Origin: CAYXSX01 sp964467925 | GTDB lineage: Bacteria > Pseudomonadota > Alphaproteobacteria > Micavibrionales > Micavibrionaceae | Direction: 5' to 3' | Assembly (NCBI GenBank): GCA_964467925.1 | Contig: CAYXSX010000005.1 | Coordinates: forward strand, 1-64,000 | Length of the DNA: 64,000 nt | Part shown: positions 17,319 through 26,302 of the stretch, one piece after another | Layout of the letters: the number at the start of each line of letters is the position of its first letter | Position numbering within the stretch: position 1 is the first letter of the stretch | Program-made: the position numbers and the translations under genes | Notes under the pieces: model-generated | Told to the model about the DNA's origin: nothing | Databases searched by the model: none | The model's input: the letters and a program-made list of their open reading frames with translations, nothing else

Positions 17319-18159
17319 GAAAGTGACGCCCGTCATCCTTGCGGGCGGCAAGGGTGTGCGTTTGTGGCCGCTGACAGGTTCGCAAAGGCCCAAACCTTTT
17401 CTGAAAGTCTCTTCAAAATATACGTTGCTTCAGCGCACATTACGCCGCGTTGAAACCTGTGCCGAGCCGATTATTGTTTGTGCGCAGGAATTCGCCGGTA
17501 AAGCCAAAAGCAATCTGGATGGCGTGGCGCAAGGGGCGGGAGGAATAGTCGCCGAGCCTGTGCCGCGCAGCACAGCGGCCTCTATAGCTATGGCCGCGCT
17601 GTGCGTGGGAACAGATGACTTGATCCTGGTTATGCCGAGCGATCATGTGATCGGCAATAAGGAGGTGTTTTTGCAACAATTGCGCGGGGCGTGCACTCGG
17701 GCGCAGGAGGGGGCAGTGATTATTTTTGGTGCGCGGCCAAAGAGCAATAATGCGCGTTATGGTTACGTTCTGGCGGAAGGGTTCGGCAAGGCCGAAGTCA
17801 AAAAGGTGCAGCATTTTGTCGAAAAGCCGGAAAAGCCGCGGGCGGTACAGCTTCGCGCCGCCGGAAACTGTTTCTGGAACACAGGCATATTTTTATGCAA
17901 GGCGGGGGTGTATCTGGAAAAACTTGAGCGCCATGCGCCCGATATTTACGAGTCGTGTGCGCGCGCCCATAAGAGCGGCAAGCAGGAGGGCAATATTTTC
18001 ACGCCGGACCGCGCAGCCTTTGAGCGTTGCCCCGCCATTCCCGTTGACGTAGCTCTGATGGAAAAGGCGCGAAATCTTTCCGTGACCGACATAAAAACGC
18101 CATGGGCTGATGTGGGAACATGGGGTTCGTTGTCGCATACGGTGATGTTCAAATATTAG
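17296..18159 (+). CDS. manC: Mannose-1-phosphate guanylyltransferase-like, short form
   Basis: Nucleotidyltransferase core that would make GDP-mannose for Gmd. Start ATG at 17296 (a GTG at 17287 is possible). VILAGGKGVRLWPL is the pyrophosphorylase signature, with PKPFLKV, EPVPRSTAASIAMAAL, MPSDHVIG, FVEKPEKP, FWNTGIFL and WADVGTWGSL in canonical order. At 287 residues it lacks the C-terminal mannose-6-phosphate isomerase half of bifunctional ManC and part of the usual linker. GDP-mannose as product is inferred from the neighbours gmd and fcl. It overlaps fcl by 23 bp. Confidence 0.88.
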   Translation: MDINLPLKKVTPVILAGGKGVRLWPLTGSQRPKPFLKVSSKYTLLQRTLRRVETCAEPIIVCAQEFAGKAKSNLDGVAQGAGGIVAEPVPRSTAASIAMAALCVGTDDLILVMPSDHVIGNKEVFLQQLRGACTRAQEGAVIIFGARPKSNNARYGYVLAEGFGKAEVKKVQHFVEKPEKPRAVQLRAAGNCFWNTGIFLCKAGVYLEKLERHAPDIYESCARAHKSGKQEGNIFTPDRAAFERCPAIPVDVALMEKARNLSVTDIKTPWADVGTWGSLSHTVMFKY

Positions 18160-18305
18160 GTGTGACGCTGGTTTCGTGCGCTGCCGCATAAATAATTCAC
18201 GGATTTTCTTGACCTTTCTTCACTTTGGGGATAGTTTGTGGATAAGTACCTAGAAGTCATCAAGAACTTCATTTCTAATGTTTACGTGTGAAAGACCCAA
18301 AGAAA

Positions 18306-18605
18306 ATGGCCAAAGCGCCCTTTGCAGAATTGATGGATTCGAATTCGCAGGCGAAAAACTGGGAAAAAAGCATCCAGCATGTCTATGTGGAACGTTGCGA
18401 TCCGGCCGAGGATCCGCTGGGTTTTCGCGCGGTTTTTTCCATGGAAGACAATGATTTCGCCGTGGGTGCGTCTTATCTGGCGCAGCGCTGGCAGAATCTC
18501 AAGAAGGCAGGCTTTGCCGCGCCCATGACCCAGAAGGCGATGACCCTGATCGAAGAGAAGATCGGTCGTGCCTTGCACTCCACAGGCGAGTTTGCTACAG
18601 CCTAA
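18306..18605 (+). CDS. Small conserved-looking hypothetical protein
   Basis: 99 residues from the ATG at 18306 (GTG at 18288 would add six). Not recognised. Soluble, with a mixed N-terminal half (VYVERCDPAEDPLGFRAVFSMEDNDFAVG) and a helical C-terminal half. It stops 2 bp before the start of the CtlX-like gene, so the two are probably cotranscribed. No function assigned. Confidence 0.6.
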   Translation: MAKAPFAELMDSNSQAKNWEKSIQHVYVERCDPAEDPLGFRAVFSMEDNDFAVGASYLAQRWQNLKKAGFAAPMTQKAMTLIEEKIGRALHSTGEFATA

Positions 18606-18607
18606 GG

Positions 18608-19519
18608 ATGGCTCATTCCGAAAAAATCATTCAATCCACGCGTCATATCATGATGATCGAACCGGCGGCGTTTTACGCCAATCCGGAAACGATGGAAACG
18701 AATATGTACCAAATCGATCAGAACGCTGAGGATGCAGGGAAAATTTTCACCGCGGCCCTATCGGAATTCCGCGCTTTCCGCGACGTTTTGGTGGATGCTG
18801 GCGTTATCGTCACCACGGCCAAGGGGTATAAGGAATGCCCGGACATGGTTTTTCCCAATTGGGCCTCGACGCATGAGGGTGGGCGGCTGGTGATCTACCC
18901 CATGATGAATGACAACCGCCGGGCCGAGCGCGCGCCGGAAGTGATCGAGCTTTTGCGCCAGACTTATCCGGATGTGATCGATATGAGCGCGCATGAGCGG
19001 GATGGAAAGTTTCTGGAGGCGCGGGGCAGCCTTGTCTGCGACCGGGTGAACAAGGTGGTATATGCGGCTCTCTCGCCGCGAACCGATGAGGGATTGGCGT
19101 GGCAATGGGCGGAGATGATGGGCTATGAGATCGAGGTGTTCGAAACCCGCGCGCATAACGGCAAGCCGGTTTACCATACCGATCTTGTAATGTGGATCGG
19201 TACCGGGTTGGCCGGGATATGCGCGAGCTGCATTGTCGAAAAGGACCGCGCCCGCGTGTTGGAGCGTCTCAAGGCCCATCACGAGGCGGTAGAGTTTTCT
19301 AACGATCAATTGCAGCATTTCTGCGGCAACGCACTGGAGGTGAGAGGTGAGGGCAATGCGCCCATGCTGGCGCTTTCCGGCGCGGCGTATGAGGCTTTAA
19401 CCGCGGATCAGCGGGCGGTGATGGAGACGCATTTCGCGAAATTTCTGCACTCTCCCCTGCCTACGCTGGAGAAATACGGCGGCGGGTCGGCGAGGTGCAC
19501 ATTAATGGAGCTTTATTAA
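18608..19519 (+). CDS. CtlX-like hydrolase (arginine deiminase-related)
   Basis: 303-residue member of the guanidino-modifying / amidinotransferase fold. MIEPAAFYANPETMETNMYQ near the N terminus, FPNWASTHEGGRLVIYPM, NRRAER, YHTDLVMWIGTG (H190) and the C-terminal GGGSARCTLMELY (nucleophile C297) match the citrulline-utilisation hydrolase CtlX group. Expected chemistry is cleavage of a guanidinium or ureido group through a covalent thiouronium-type intermediate. The start is 2 bp after the preceding small gene. A repeat element begins just past the stop. Confidence 0.85.
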   Translation: MAHSEKIIQSTRHIMMIEPAAFYANPETMETNMYQIDQNAEDAGKIFTAALSEFRAFRDVLVDAGVIVTTAKGYKECPDMVFPNWASTHEGGRLVIYPMMNDNRRAERAPEVIELLRQTYPDVIDMSAHERDGKFLEARGSLVCDRVNKVVYAALSPRTDEGLAWQWAEMMGYEIEVFETRAHNGKPVYHTDLVMWIGTGLAGICASCIVEKDRARVLERLKAHHEAVEFSNDQLQHFCGNALEVRGEGNAPMLALSGAAYEALTADQRAVMETHFAKFLHSPLPTLEKYGGGSARCTLMELY

Positions 19520-19520
19520 C

Positions 19521-19612
19521 TGTCATCCTGAGCGGAGGGCGTAGCCCGCAGTCGAAGGATCTCAGAGCTTGTGAAAGAGATCCTTCAGTCGCTACGCTCC
19601 ATCAGGATGACA
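19521..19612. repeat. Palindromic element, family A copy (intergenic)
   Basis: Ends TGTCATCCTGA and TCAGGATGACA are perfect inverted repeats; internal GTCGAAGGATCT and AGATCCTTCAGTCG pair as a second arm. It lies between the convergent CtlX-like gene and the 19614 gene and may act as a bidirectional terminator-like hairpin. Confidence 0.88.
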
Positions 19613-19613
19613 T

Positions 19614-19991
19614 CTATGATGTCATCTTCCGCAGCGTCAAAAACACCACTTCCCCGCCATATTCGATCTGGCCGGACATCTGGATGCGATCGCCCTTTTG
19701 CCCGAATTTCAGCACGGTTTCGTAAGTCACCGGATCGCGCGTCGGCGAGCCGTCGGGCCGCGTGAGCAGGAAGTCCACTACCGCGTTGGAGGGATCGGCG
19801 ATAGAAGTCATTTTAACCTGACTTTCATTCAGGATTTCAAACGTGCTGATCCATTTGCAGTTGGCGTCGTCGAAACGCTCCGTGCGGGAGTTTTTGATCT
19901 CCGTCTCTCCATCGCTGCGCTTTTCAATGTCGCCGTGATAAGACGAAGTGCTGGTGATCAGATATTTGCCGTCAAGAGGATGGTCGGTCAT
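19614..19991 (-). CDS. Small hypothetical protein
   Basis: 125 residues from the ATG at 19991 (MTDHPLDGKYLITSTSSYHG). The open frame continues upstream, but that stretch overlaps the divergent gene region and has no coding character. It looks beta-rich, with alternating polar and hydrophobic strands (QVKMTSIADPSNAVVDFLL, KGDRIQMSGQIEYGGEVVFLTL), suggesting a small barrel or lipocalin-like fold. No signal peptide. Function unknown. Confidence 0.6.
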   Translation of the reverse strand: MTDHPLDGKYLITSTSSYHGDIEKRSDGETEIKNSRTERFDDANCKWISTFEILNESQVKMTSIADPSNAVVDFLLTRPDGSPTRDPVTYETVLKFGQKGDRIQMSGQIEYGGEVVFLTLRKMTS

Positions 19992-20075
19992 GTAATCAGT
20001 GTAGGTTGGCTTTCGTTTTTTCTCAAGGGGAAGAAAATATTGTGAGATGGTTTGTTTTATGGTAATAAAAAACGT

Positions 20076-20543
20076 ATGGTGGATGAAAAACAAGCCTTTC
20101 GGTTTTCTTTGTATTGCGAGAAAGTTTATTCTACTTCTCCGCCAGCGGCTTATACCCGTCTTCAGAGTTTGGTGAAAGCCTATTACGGTAAAATCGGAGA
20201 GGTTGTAGAAAGCGGTGCTGCGCCACAAACCAGCCCATATTTTAAGCCACACCACGTGCTTTCCGGTATATTGACTGGTGTAAATGGCCATCTTTCTGTA
20301 GGAGATGTGGGCAAGGTTTGGCAAATTCTGAAGCTTGCCATTGTTTCCCCCAGAGTTGAAATTACGATACCGGACAGAGATGCAGGGCAGGATGTTACCG
20401 CTATGTTAAGAGAATTAGTCGGCTGGATCGAAACAACTTTTGCCGAAGAAAACCTTCCCGCCGAGTTTCGGGGCAAGGGGTTGGGTTTGACGGTGAATGC
20501 GGCAGAGCCTGCTTCCCCACCATCAGCCGCCCCAGAACCCTAA
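20076..20543 (+). CDS. Small orphan protein
   Basis: 155 residues from the ATG at 20076 (MVDEKQAFRFSLYCEK); a TTG at 20052 would add eight. Not recognised. Soluble, mostly helical, ending in a Pro/Ala/Ser-rich tail (AAEPASPPSAAPEP). AT-rich at the 5' end. Its stop overlaps the convergent peptidase gene by 4 bp. Confidence 0.6.
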   Translation: MVDEKQAFRFSLYCEKVYSTSPPAAYTRLQSLVKAYYGKIGEVVESGAAPQTSPYFKPHHVLSGILTGVNGHLSVGDVGKVWQILKLAIVSPRVEITIPDRDAGQDVTAMLRELVGWIETTFAEENLPAEFRGKGLGLTVNAAEPASPPSAAPEP

Positions 20544-22588
20544 GCCGCTTTACCCAGCAATCCCTCCCGCCGCAGCAGGGCATCGGGGTCGGCGTCGCGG
20601 CCGCGGAATTTGCGGTAAAGCACGGAAGGATCTTCCGATCCGCCTTTTGAGAGGATTTCCTTGCGATAGGCGCGGGCGGCTTCCTGATTGTAGAGACCTT
20701 TTTTCAGGAATAGCTCGAACGTGTCGGCATCGAGCACTTCGGCCCATTTATAGCTGTAATATCCGGCGCTGTAGCCCCCTGCGAAAATATGCGCAAAGGA
20801 GCAGGAGAACGGCCCGCCAAGGCGCGGGAAGAGGGAGGTTTCTTTTGTGGCTTGATCCTCGAACGCGGCAACGTCGGTAATAGTGGCGGGGTCGGCGGTG
20901 TGATAGGCCATGTCGAGGTAGCCGAAATTAACCTGACGCAGCCCCGCCCAAGCCACCATGAAGTTCATGGCGGCGCGGAGTTTTTCGATGAGTTCGGCGG
21001 GAATTTTTGCGCCCGTTTCATAGTGCCCGGCAAACATATCGAGCGTTTCTTTTTCGTAGCACCAGTTTTCCTGCACTTGAGAGGGGAGTTCGACGAAATC
21101 CCATTTCACGTTTGTGCCTGCCACGCTGCGGTATGTGACATCGGAAAGCAGACCGTGGATGGCATGTCCCATTTCGTGGAACAGGGTTGTGACCTCGTCA
21201 TGGGTAATCAGCGAAGGTTTGTCCGCCGTCGGCTTGGTGAAATTGCAGACAATGGCGATGACGGGGCGTTCTATATGGCCGTTGAACAGGCCCTGATCAC
21301 GGTAGGAGGTTTTCCACGCGCCGTTCTTTTTTCCCTCGCGCGGGAAGAAATCGGCAAAAAGCGTGCCGACGAAACTGTCATCATCCGTATTGTAAACTTC
21401 GAAACTTTGCACGTCTTTGTGCCATGTGTCGTAGCCTTTCGCCTTTTCAAAGCGCAGACCGAAAAGCTTGCTGAAATGTTCGAAACAACCCTTGAGCACG
21501 TTGTCGAGCGGGAAATAGGGTCGTAAATCCTCGGACGAAAAATCGAAGAGTTTTTGTTTGAGCTTTTCGGAATAATAACCGACATCCCATGGTTTAAGCT
21601 CGGATGGCCCGCCGATTTGTGCGGCGAATTCCTTGAGGCGCTCAAGGTCGGCTTTGGCGGCGGGAAGATATGCTTCTTTGAGCTTGTCGAGGAAACCCAG
21701 CACCGTTTCCGGCGTGCCTGCCATGCGGCGCTCGAGCACGAAATGGGCGTGGCTTTGGAAGCCAAGCAATTTGGCACGCTCGTTCTTCAGGCTCAGGATG
21801 TTTTTGATATTCTCGCAGTTATCATACTCATCGCCATAACCGCGGTTGGAAAAAGCGCGCCACATTTTCTCGCGCAGTTCGCGGTTATCGGCGTATTGTA
21901 CGAAGGGGACGTAGCTGGGGTAATCGAGCGTGAACAGCCATTTTCCCTCATGCCCCTTTTGCTGAGCGGCATAGGCGGCGGCTTCTATCGCGCTATCGGG
22001 TAGTCCCGCGAGATCAGACTTATCCTCTATGACCATCTGGAAGGCTTCCGCCGATTTGGTCGCGTTGTTCATAAAAGCGGGGCCGAGAGTGGAGAGCGCC
22101 TCGTTAATTTCGCGCAGACGCTTCTTTTTATCCGCGGGCAGGTTCGCGCCGCCGCGCTCGAATTCCTTGTAACAATCCTCCAGTATCGTTGATTGCTCGG
22201 TGGTAAGGTCAAGCTGGCCGCGCTTGTCATAGAGGGCTTTGAGCCGGGCGAACAGCGTTTCATCCAGGATGATGTCGCTGGAGAAATTGGAGGTGATCGG
22301 ACCGATCTGTTCGGCGATTTCGTGAAGTTCGTCTCCGCCGAGGGAGGTCAGCGCGTTGTAGAATATGCTGCTAATCTGGCCCAGTGTCTCGCCCGCCGTT
22401 TCCATGGCCAGTATAACATTGTCGAACGTGGGTTCGGATTTGTCGGCCTTGATCTTTTCGTAGTTACTGCGCGCAACCTCTATCGCCGCCTTAAACGCCG
22501 GAAGATAATGCTCGGTCTTGATTTTGCTAAAGGCGGGGGAATGGTTGGGCAGGCTGGAAATTTGCAGTAAGGGGTTATTATCAGACAT
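20540..22588 (-). CDS. M3-family oligopeptidase (oligopeptidase A / Dcp type)
   Basis: 682-residue cytosolic zinc metallopeptidase, the usual length of PrlC/Dcp enzymes. The zinc site is H471-E-M-G-H475 in LFHEMGHAIHGLL, with the third ligand expected in VELPSQVQENW about 27 residues later. Start motif NPLLQISSLPNHSPAFSKIKTEH matches the family N terminus (PLL...LP.F..I...H). It degrades oligopeptides and possibly cleaved signal peptides. It is divergent from mnmD with 32 bp between start codons. Confidence 0.95.
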   Translation of the reverse strand: MSDNNPLLQISSLPNHSPAFSKIKTEHYLPAFKAAIEVARSNYEKIKADKSEPTFDNVILAMETAGETLGQISSIFYNALTSLGGDELHEIAEQIGPITSNFSSDIILDETLFARLKALYDKRGQLDLTTEQSTILEDCYKEFERGGANLPADKKKRLREINEALSTLGPAFMNNATKSAEAFQMVIEDKSDLAGLPDSAIEAAAYAAQQKGHEGKWLFTLDYPSYVPFVQYADNRELREKMWRAFSNRGYGDEYDNCENIKNILSLKNERAKLLGFQSHAHFVLERRMAGTPETVLGFLDKLKEAYLPAAKADLERLKEFAAQIGGPSELKPWDVGYYSEKLKQKLFDFSSEDLRPYFPLDNVLKGCFEHFSKLFGLRFEKAKGYDTWHKDVQSFEVYNTDDDSFVGTLFADFFPREGKKNGAWKTSYRDQGLFNGHIERPVIAIVCNFTKPTADKPSLITHDEVTTLFHEMGHAIHGLLSDVTYRSVAGTNVKWDFVELPSQVQENWCYEKETLDMFAGHYETGAKIPAELIEKLRAAMNFMVAWAGLRQVNFGYLDMAYHTADPATITDVAAFEDQATKETSLFPRLGGPFSCSFAHIFAGGYSAGYYSYKWAEVLDADTFELFLKKGLYNQEAARAYRKEILSKGGSEDPSVLYRKFRGRDADPDALLRREGLLGKAA

Positions 22589-22620
22589 TTATATTCCTTT
22601 TTACGTTCTTATAACATTAT

Positions 22621-23274
22621 ATGGGGCTTATGAAGGGTGCGCCAAGGTCTAAAATCTTCGACGACGTATATTTTTCCGCCGAAGACGGGCTGGAGGAAAC
22701 GCGTCACGTGTTTTTGGCGGGTAATAATTTGCCAGAAGCGTGGGCGGGGCGGGGGCGTTTTACGATCGCCGAGACGGGGTTCGGGACGGGGCTCAATTTT
22801 CTGGCGGTGTGGAAATTATTTGCTGAGACGGCCATACCGGGGCAAAGCCTTGAATTCATTTCTTTCGAGAAATACCCCCTAAGTGCGGCGGAGATGAAAC
22901 AAGCGCTTTCGATTTGGGACGAGGAGTTGAAAGAATACGCCGATGCTTTGTGCGCGGCCTATCCGGCAGACGGGCGGATTGCGCAAAATGTTACGCTGCG
23001 CCTGATTATCGGCGATGTGAACGAAGAATTGCCGAAGCTGGAAACGCCTGTCGATTGTTGGTTTCTTGACGGGTTCAGGCCATCCAGCAATCCGGAAATG
23101 TGGACCGAGGCCGTGTTCGAAAATATGGCGCGGCTGACGGTATCGGGCGGCACGTTTGCCACGTTTACTTCCGCCGGGTTTGTGCGGCGGGGCCTTCAGG
23201 CGGCGGGCTTTGAGGTGTCTAAAGTGCGCGGCTTTGGACGGAAGCGGGAGATGTCTGTGGGGCGCAAGCCATGA
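22621..23274 (+). CDS. mnmD: tRNA mnm5U methyltransferase MnmD (MnmC N-terminal domain alone)
   Basis: 217-residue SAM-dependent methyltransferase completing mnm5(s2)U34. Family motifs: PRSKIFDDVYFSAEDGLEE, AETGFGTGLNFL (SAM loop), SFEKYPL, WFLDGFRPSSNPEMW and FATFTSAGFVRRGLQ. In E. coli this is the N-terminal half of MnmC; here it is a separate protein whose stop overlaps the next start as ATGA. Confidence 0.94.
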   Translation: MGLMKGAPRSKIFDDVYFSAEDGLEETRHVFLAGNNLPEAWAGRGRFTIAETGFGTGLNFLAVWKLFAETAIPGQSLEFISFEKYPLSAAEMKQALSIWDEELKEYADALCAAYPADGRIAQNVTLRLIIGDVNEELPKLETPVDCWFLDGFRPSSNPEMWTEAVFENMARLTVSGGTFATFTSAGFVRRGLQAAGFEVSKVRGFGRKREMSVGRKP

Positions 23275-24299
23275 AAATCGCAATTATCGGCGGCGGACTG
23301 GCGGGGTGCGCCGCGGCTTATGTTTTGAAGCGCGCGGGGCTGGAGCCCGTCATATACGAGGCCGGGCCGGAGCTTGCCGCCGGAGCGTCGGGCAACGCGC
23401 TGGGGCTTTATAACCCGCGCCTGTCGGCGCATTATTCGCCTGAGGCGCAGTATTACGATTACGGTTTCCGGAGGGCGCGAGAGGTATTCGCCGCGTTTGG
23501 GAAGGCGGTGGATTACAATCCCTGTGGCGCGCTGCATCTTGTGACTGACGAGAAAAAGGAAAAGCGTTTCCGCCAGATGAAGGAGAACTGGCCATGGCCG
23601 GAAGAAAACATGCGCTGGTGCGGTGCCGCCGAAGCCTCCGCGCTGGCCGGGGTGGAGATTCCCCATGAGGTGCTTTATCTGGCGGCATCCGGCTATGTTT
23701 CTCCGCGCAAACTTTGCGCTGCCTATACGCAAGGGGTGGAGGTTTGCCTGAACACGCGCATAGAGACGCTGGAGGAATTACGCGCCGATGCGGTTATTCT
23801 GGCCTGCGCTGCGGGTGTCAGGCATTTCGCCCCGCAGTTGCCGCTCCAGACCATCCGCGGGCAGGTTACCTATGTGCGCAGCAGCGGCGCGCTGGCGGGG
23901 CTTAAAACCTGCCTTTGTTACGGCGGTTATACCGCGCCCGTGCATGAAGGGGTACATATGGTCGGTTCGACGTTCCAGCGTTGGTTAGACCATACCGAAC
24001 TTTTGCCCGAGGACGACCGCGATAATATCGCGGGGCTGGCGGCGGCGGTTCCGGCGCTGACCGGAGATTACGAAGTAATAAGCCAGCGCGCCGCCTTGCG
24101 CACGGCCTCGCGTGATCAGTTCCCGGTGGTGGGGGCGCTCCCCGGACAGGATAATGTCTATGTCTCTACCGCGCATGGATCGCACGGGATTATCAGTTCT
24201 TTAGCGGCGGCGCATTACTTGCGTGATTTGGTTCTGGCGCGGCCTTCAGAACTTTCTAAAGGGACGATAGATTTGCTTAATCCGGCAAGATTTTTGTGA
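23271..24299 (+). CDS. mnmC: FAD-dependent cmnm5U deaminase (MnmC C-terminal domain alone)
   Basis: 342-residue DAO-family flavoprotein converting cmnm5U to nm5U. The dinucleotide-binding N terminus KIAIIGGGLAGCAAAYVL is followed by GASGNALGLYNPRLSAHYSPEAQYY, typical of the MnmC oxidase half. GCALHLV-type motifs (YNPCGALHLV) and a C-terminal HGSHGIISSL also fit. It is coupled to mnmD through a 4-bp overlap; together they replace the bifunctional MnmC. Confidence 0.93.
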   Translation: MKIAIIGGGLAGCAAAYVLKRAGLEPVIYEAGPELAAGASGNALGLYNPRLSAHYSPEAQYYDYGFRRAREVFAAFGKAVDYNPCGALHLVTDEKKEKRFRQMKENWPWPEENMRWCGAAEASALAGVEIPHEVLYLAASGYVSPRKLCAAYTQGVEVCLNTRIETLEELRADAVILACAAGVRHFAPQLPLQTIRGQVTYVRSSGALAGLKTCLCYGGYTAPVHEGVHMVGSTFQRWLDHTELLPEDDRDNIAGLAAAVPALTGDYEVISQRAALRTASRDQFPVVGALPGQDNVYVSTAHGSHGIISSLAAAHYLRDLVLARPSELSKGTIDLLNPARFL

Positions 24300-24311
24300 T
24301 AGATATAGCGC

Positions 24312-25341
24312 ATGATCTGGCCTGCTATCGCTTTCATCTCCGTCATTGCACTTGTGCCGTTGGTAAGAAGGCCCGCGCGGCTGGTGGGGCTTGTTGACCG
24401 CCCGGGGGGGGCGCAAGAAACATCAGGGCACAGTGCCGCTAACCGGCGGGCTTTGTATCTTTCCGGTATTCATGATTGTGAGTTTGCTGGCGGGTGGCTC
24501 GCTGGCCACGCTCTGGCCGCTTTTTGCCGCGCTGATTCTTGTGCTTGTGACGGGGGCGTTGGACGACCGTTTCCAGATAGGCGCATGGCCGCGTTTCGCG
24601 GTGCATATCACGGCGGCGCTGTTGGTCGTTCTGACGGGCGGGGCGCAAATTCACAGCCTTGGCAATCTTTTTGGTCTGGGCGATTTCGAGCTTGGCTTTA
24701 TGGCCGTCCCGTTTTCTCTGGCCGCCGCCGCGCTTTTGATTAACGCGCTGAACCTGATCGACGGGCTGGACGGGCTGGCGGGCGGTACGGCGTTTATTAT
24801 GCTGTTCTGGCTGGCCTTTGCGGGGGGGATTGCCGCGATGCCGGAGCTAGCCGTTTTGATGGCCGCGCTGGCGGGGTTCCTTGTTTATAATATGCGGGGG
24901 CCGTGGCGGAAAAAAGCCGCCGTGTTTCTGGGCGATGCAGGCAGCTTGTCGCTGGGTGTGGTGATCACGTGGTTTGCGATACTGCTGGCCAAATCTCCGG
25001 CGCTCTCGCTCGAGCCGATCAGTGTGGCGTGGATACTCGCGCTTCCCGTGTTTGATATTTGCGCGCAGTTTTACCGGCGCATGCGCGAGGGGCGGCATCC
25101 CTTCGATCCTGACCGGGGGCATTTTCATTACCATTTTATCGAGGCCGGAATTCCGCCGGGCAAGGCGGTGTTTATGATTCTTGTCGTAAACTTTATTCTT
25201 GGCGGTTTTGGCGTGCTGGCGGCGAAAATGGGTGTGCCGCTGGTGGTGCTGACAACGCTCTGGATTGTCTGCCTGCTTGCCCATATGGCGGTAAGCGAGC
25301 GGTCTCATCTTTATGTGCGTCTGTTTAAAAAGCTGGCGTAA
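24312..25341 (+). pseudogene. WecA/MraY-family undecaprenyl-phosphate sugar-1-P transferase, frame broken at a poly-G tract
   Basis: The protein would be about 342 residues with about ten membrane helices. Frame one starts at the ATG at 24312 and reads to LVDRPGG; frame two continues as RKKHQGTVPLTGGLCIF and carries the catalytic motifs ALDDRFQIG, NLIDGLDGLAGG, FLGDAGSLSLG and the HFHYHFIEAG loop. Between them is an 8-G run (24404-24411). Removing one G restores the family sequence exactly (DRPGGRKKHQGTVPLTGG). The family transfers GlcNAc-1-P or a related sugar phosphate to undecaprenyl phosphate to start O-antigen or capsule units. This may be a real mutation, a phase-variable tract, or a homopolymer sequencing error. 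Confidence 0.85.
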
Positions 25342-25441
25342 GCCTTATGTGGATAACGCGCCCCGTTCTGTGCCAAGCGACTTGAGGTGAGCCAAACCCT
25401 TCCGTAGAGTCGAGTCATAAAATATTCACATGCGCGGGGCT

Positions 25442-26302
25442 ATGTTTACAAAATCCAGACTGAAATTCGGACTATTGGTTACGGCGTCTTTGGCGCTGGC
25501 CGCGTGTATGGACATGGGTTCGTTCGGCGGCGGTAACACCAAGGCCGAGACCAGCGAGGACCTTTTGGGCGCGGAGGGAACATGGCACTTGGTAGAGGAA
25601 AAACGCGTTCCTTCCCCGGCGCAGCAACACGCCGCCGCACGTAATGCCGTAGACCCCGACCAGATGCAGAATGGCGCCTATACCAGTCGTCAAAAGCCGC
25701 AAATGATGACCAGCGGAGAGGACATTCATTTCCGTCTTCTGCGTATGGAGCGCGAGGTACAATCACTGCGCGCCGATTTCAACAAGCTTTTGCCGCCTTT
25801 GAAAGAGCTTCTGATTTCCGATGCGCAGCTTGAGAACGCCATCCGCAATGTCGAAAACGCGCAAGGCGTTTATGCGCCTCAATCTGCCTCTTCAATGAGC
25901 GCCCCCGCGCCTGCAAAAACAGCGGCAAAAACGGTAAGACGTGCTCCCGCTCCGGCGGCAAGCACTGGGCCCGGCGTGCGTGATGTGCGCCTTGGTCAGC
26001 ATCCGGGTAAAACGCGGATGGTGCTGGATTTAAGCCAGAAGAGCAATTTTACTTACGATCTGGATAACAACGAAAAACTTCTGCTGATCGATTTGCCGTC
26101 TACACCTTGGTCGGCCAAATCTACCGAAGCGTTTTCCAAAGATCCCCTGATCGCGCGTTATAATGCCAGCGATAACGGCAATGGCGGTACGATGCTGGCG
26201 ATTCAGCTTAAACGCCCCGTGCGGATTCTCGAGGCGACCTCGCTTGCGCCCAACAGCACTTACGGCAATCACCGTATAATGCTCGATATAGCGCCTTTGT
26301 AG
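25442..26302 (+). CDS. Lipoprotein with C-terminal AMIN-like domain
   Basis: 286 residues from ATG 25442 (ATG at 25430 adds four). Signal with lipobox SLALAAC, lipidated Cys22. A coiled stretch (HFRLLRMEREVQSLRADFNKLL) is followed by an Ala/Pro linker (about 165-185), then VRDVRLGQHPGKTRMVLDL, a good match to the AMIN fold that binds peptidoglycan or secretin partners in amidases and PilQ. Likely periplasmic cell-wall associated. The stop overlaps a direct-repeat element. Confidence 0.82.
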   Translation: MFTKSRLKFGLLVTASLALAACMDMGSFGGGNTKAETSEDLLGAEGTWHLVEEKRVPSPAQQHAAARNAVDPDQMQNGAYTSRQKPQMMTSGEDIHFRLLRMEREVQSLRADFNKLLPPLKELLISDAQLENAIRNVENAQGVYAPQSASSMSAPAPAKTAAKTVRRAPAPAASTGPGVRDVRLGQHPGKTRMVLDLSQKSNFTYDLDNNEKLLLIDLPSTPWSAKSTEAFSKDPLIARYNASDNGNGGTMLAIQLKRPVRILEATSLAPNSTYGNHRIMLDIAPL

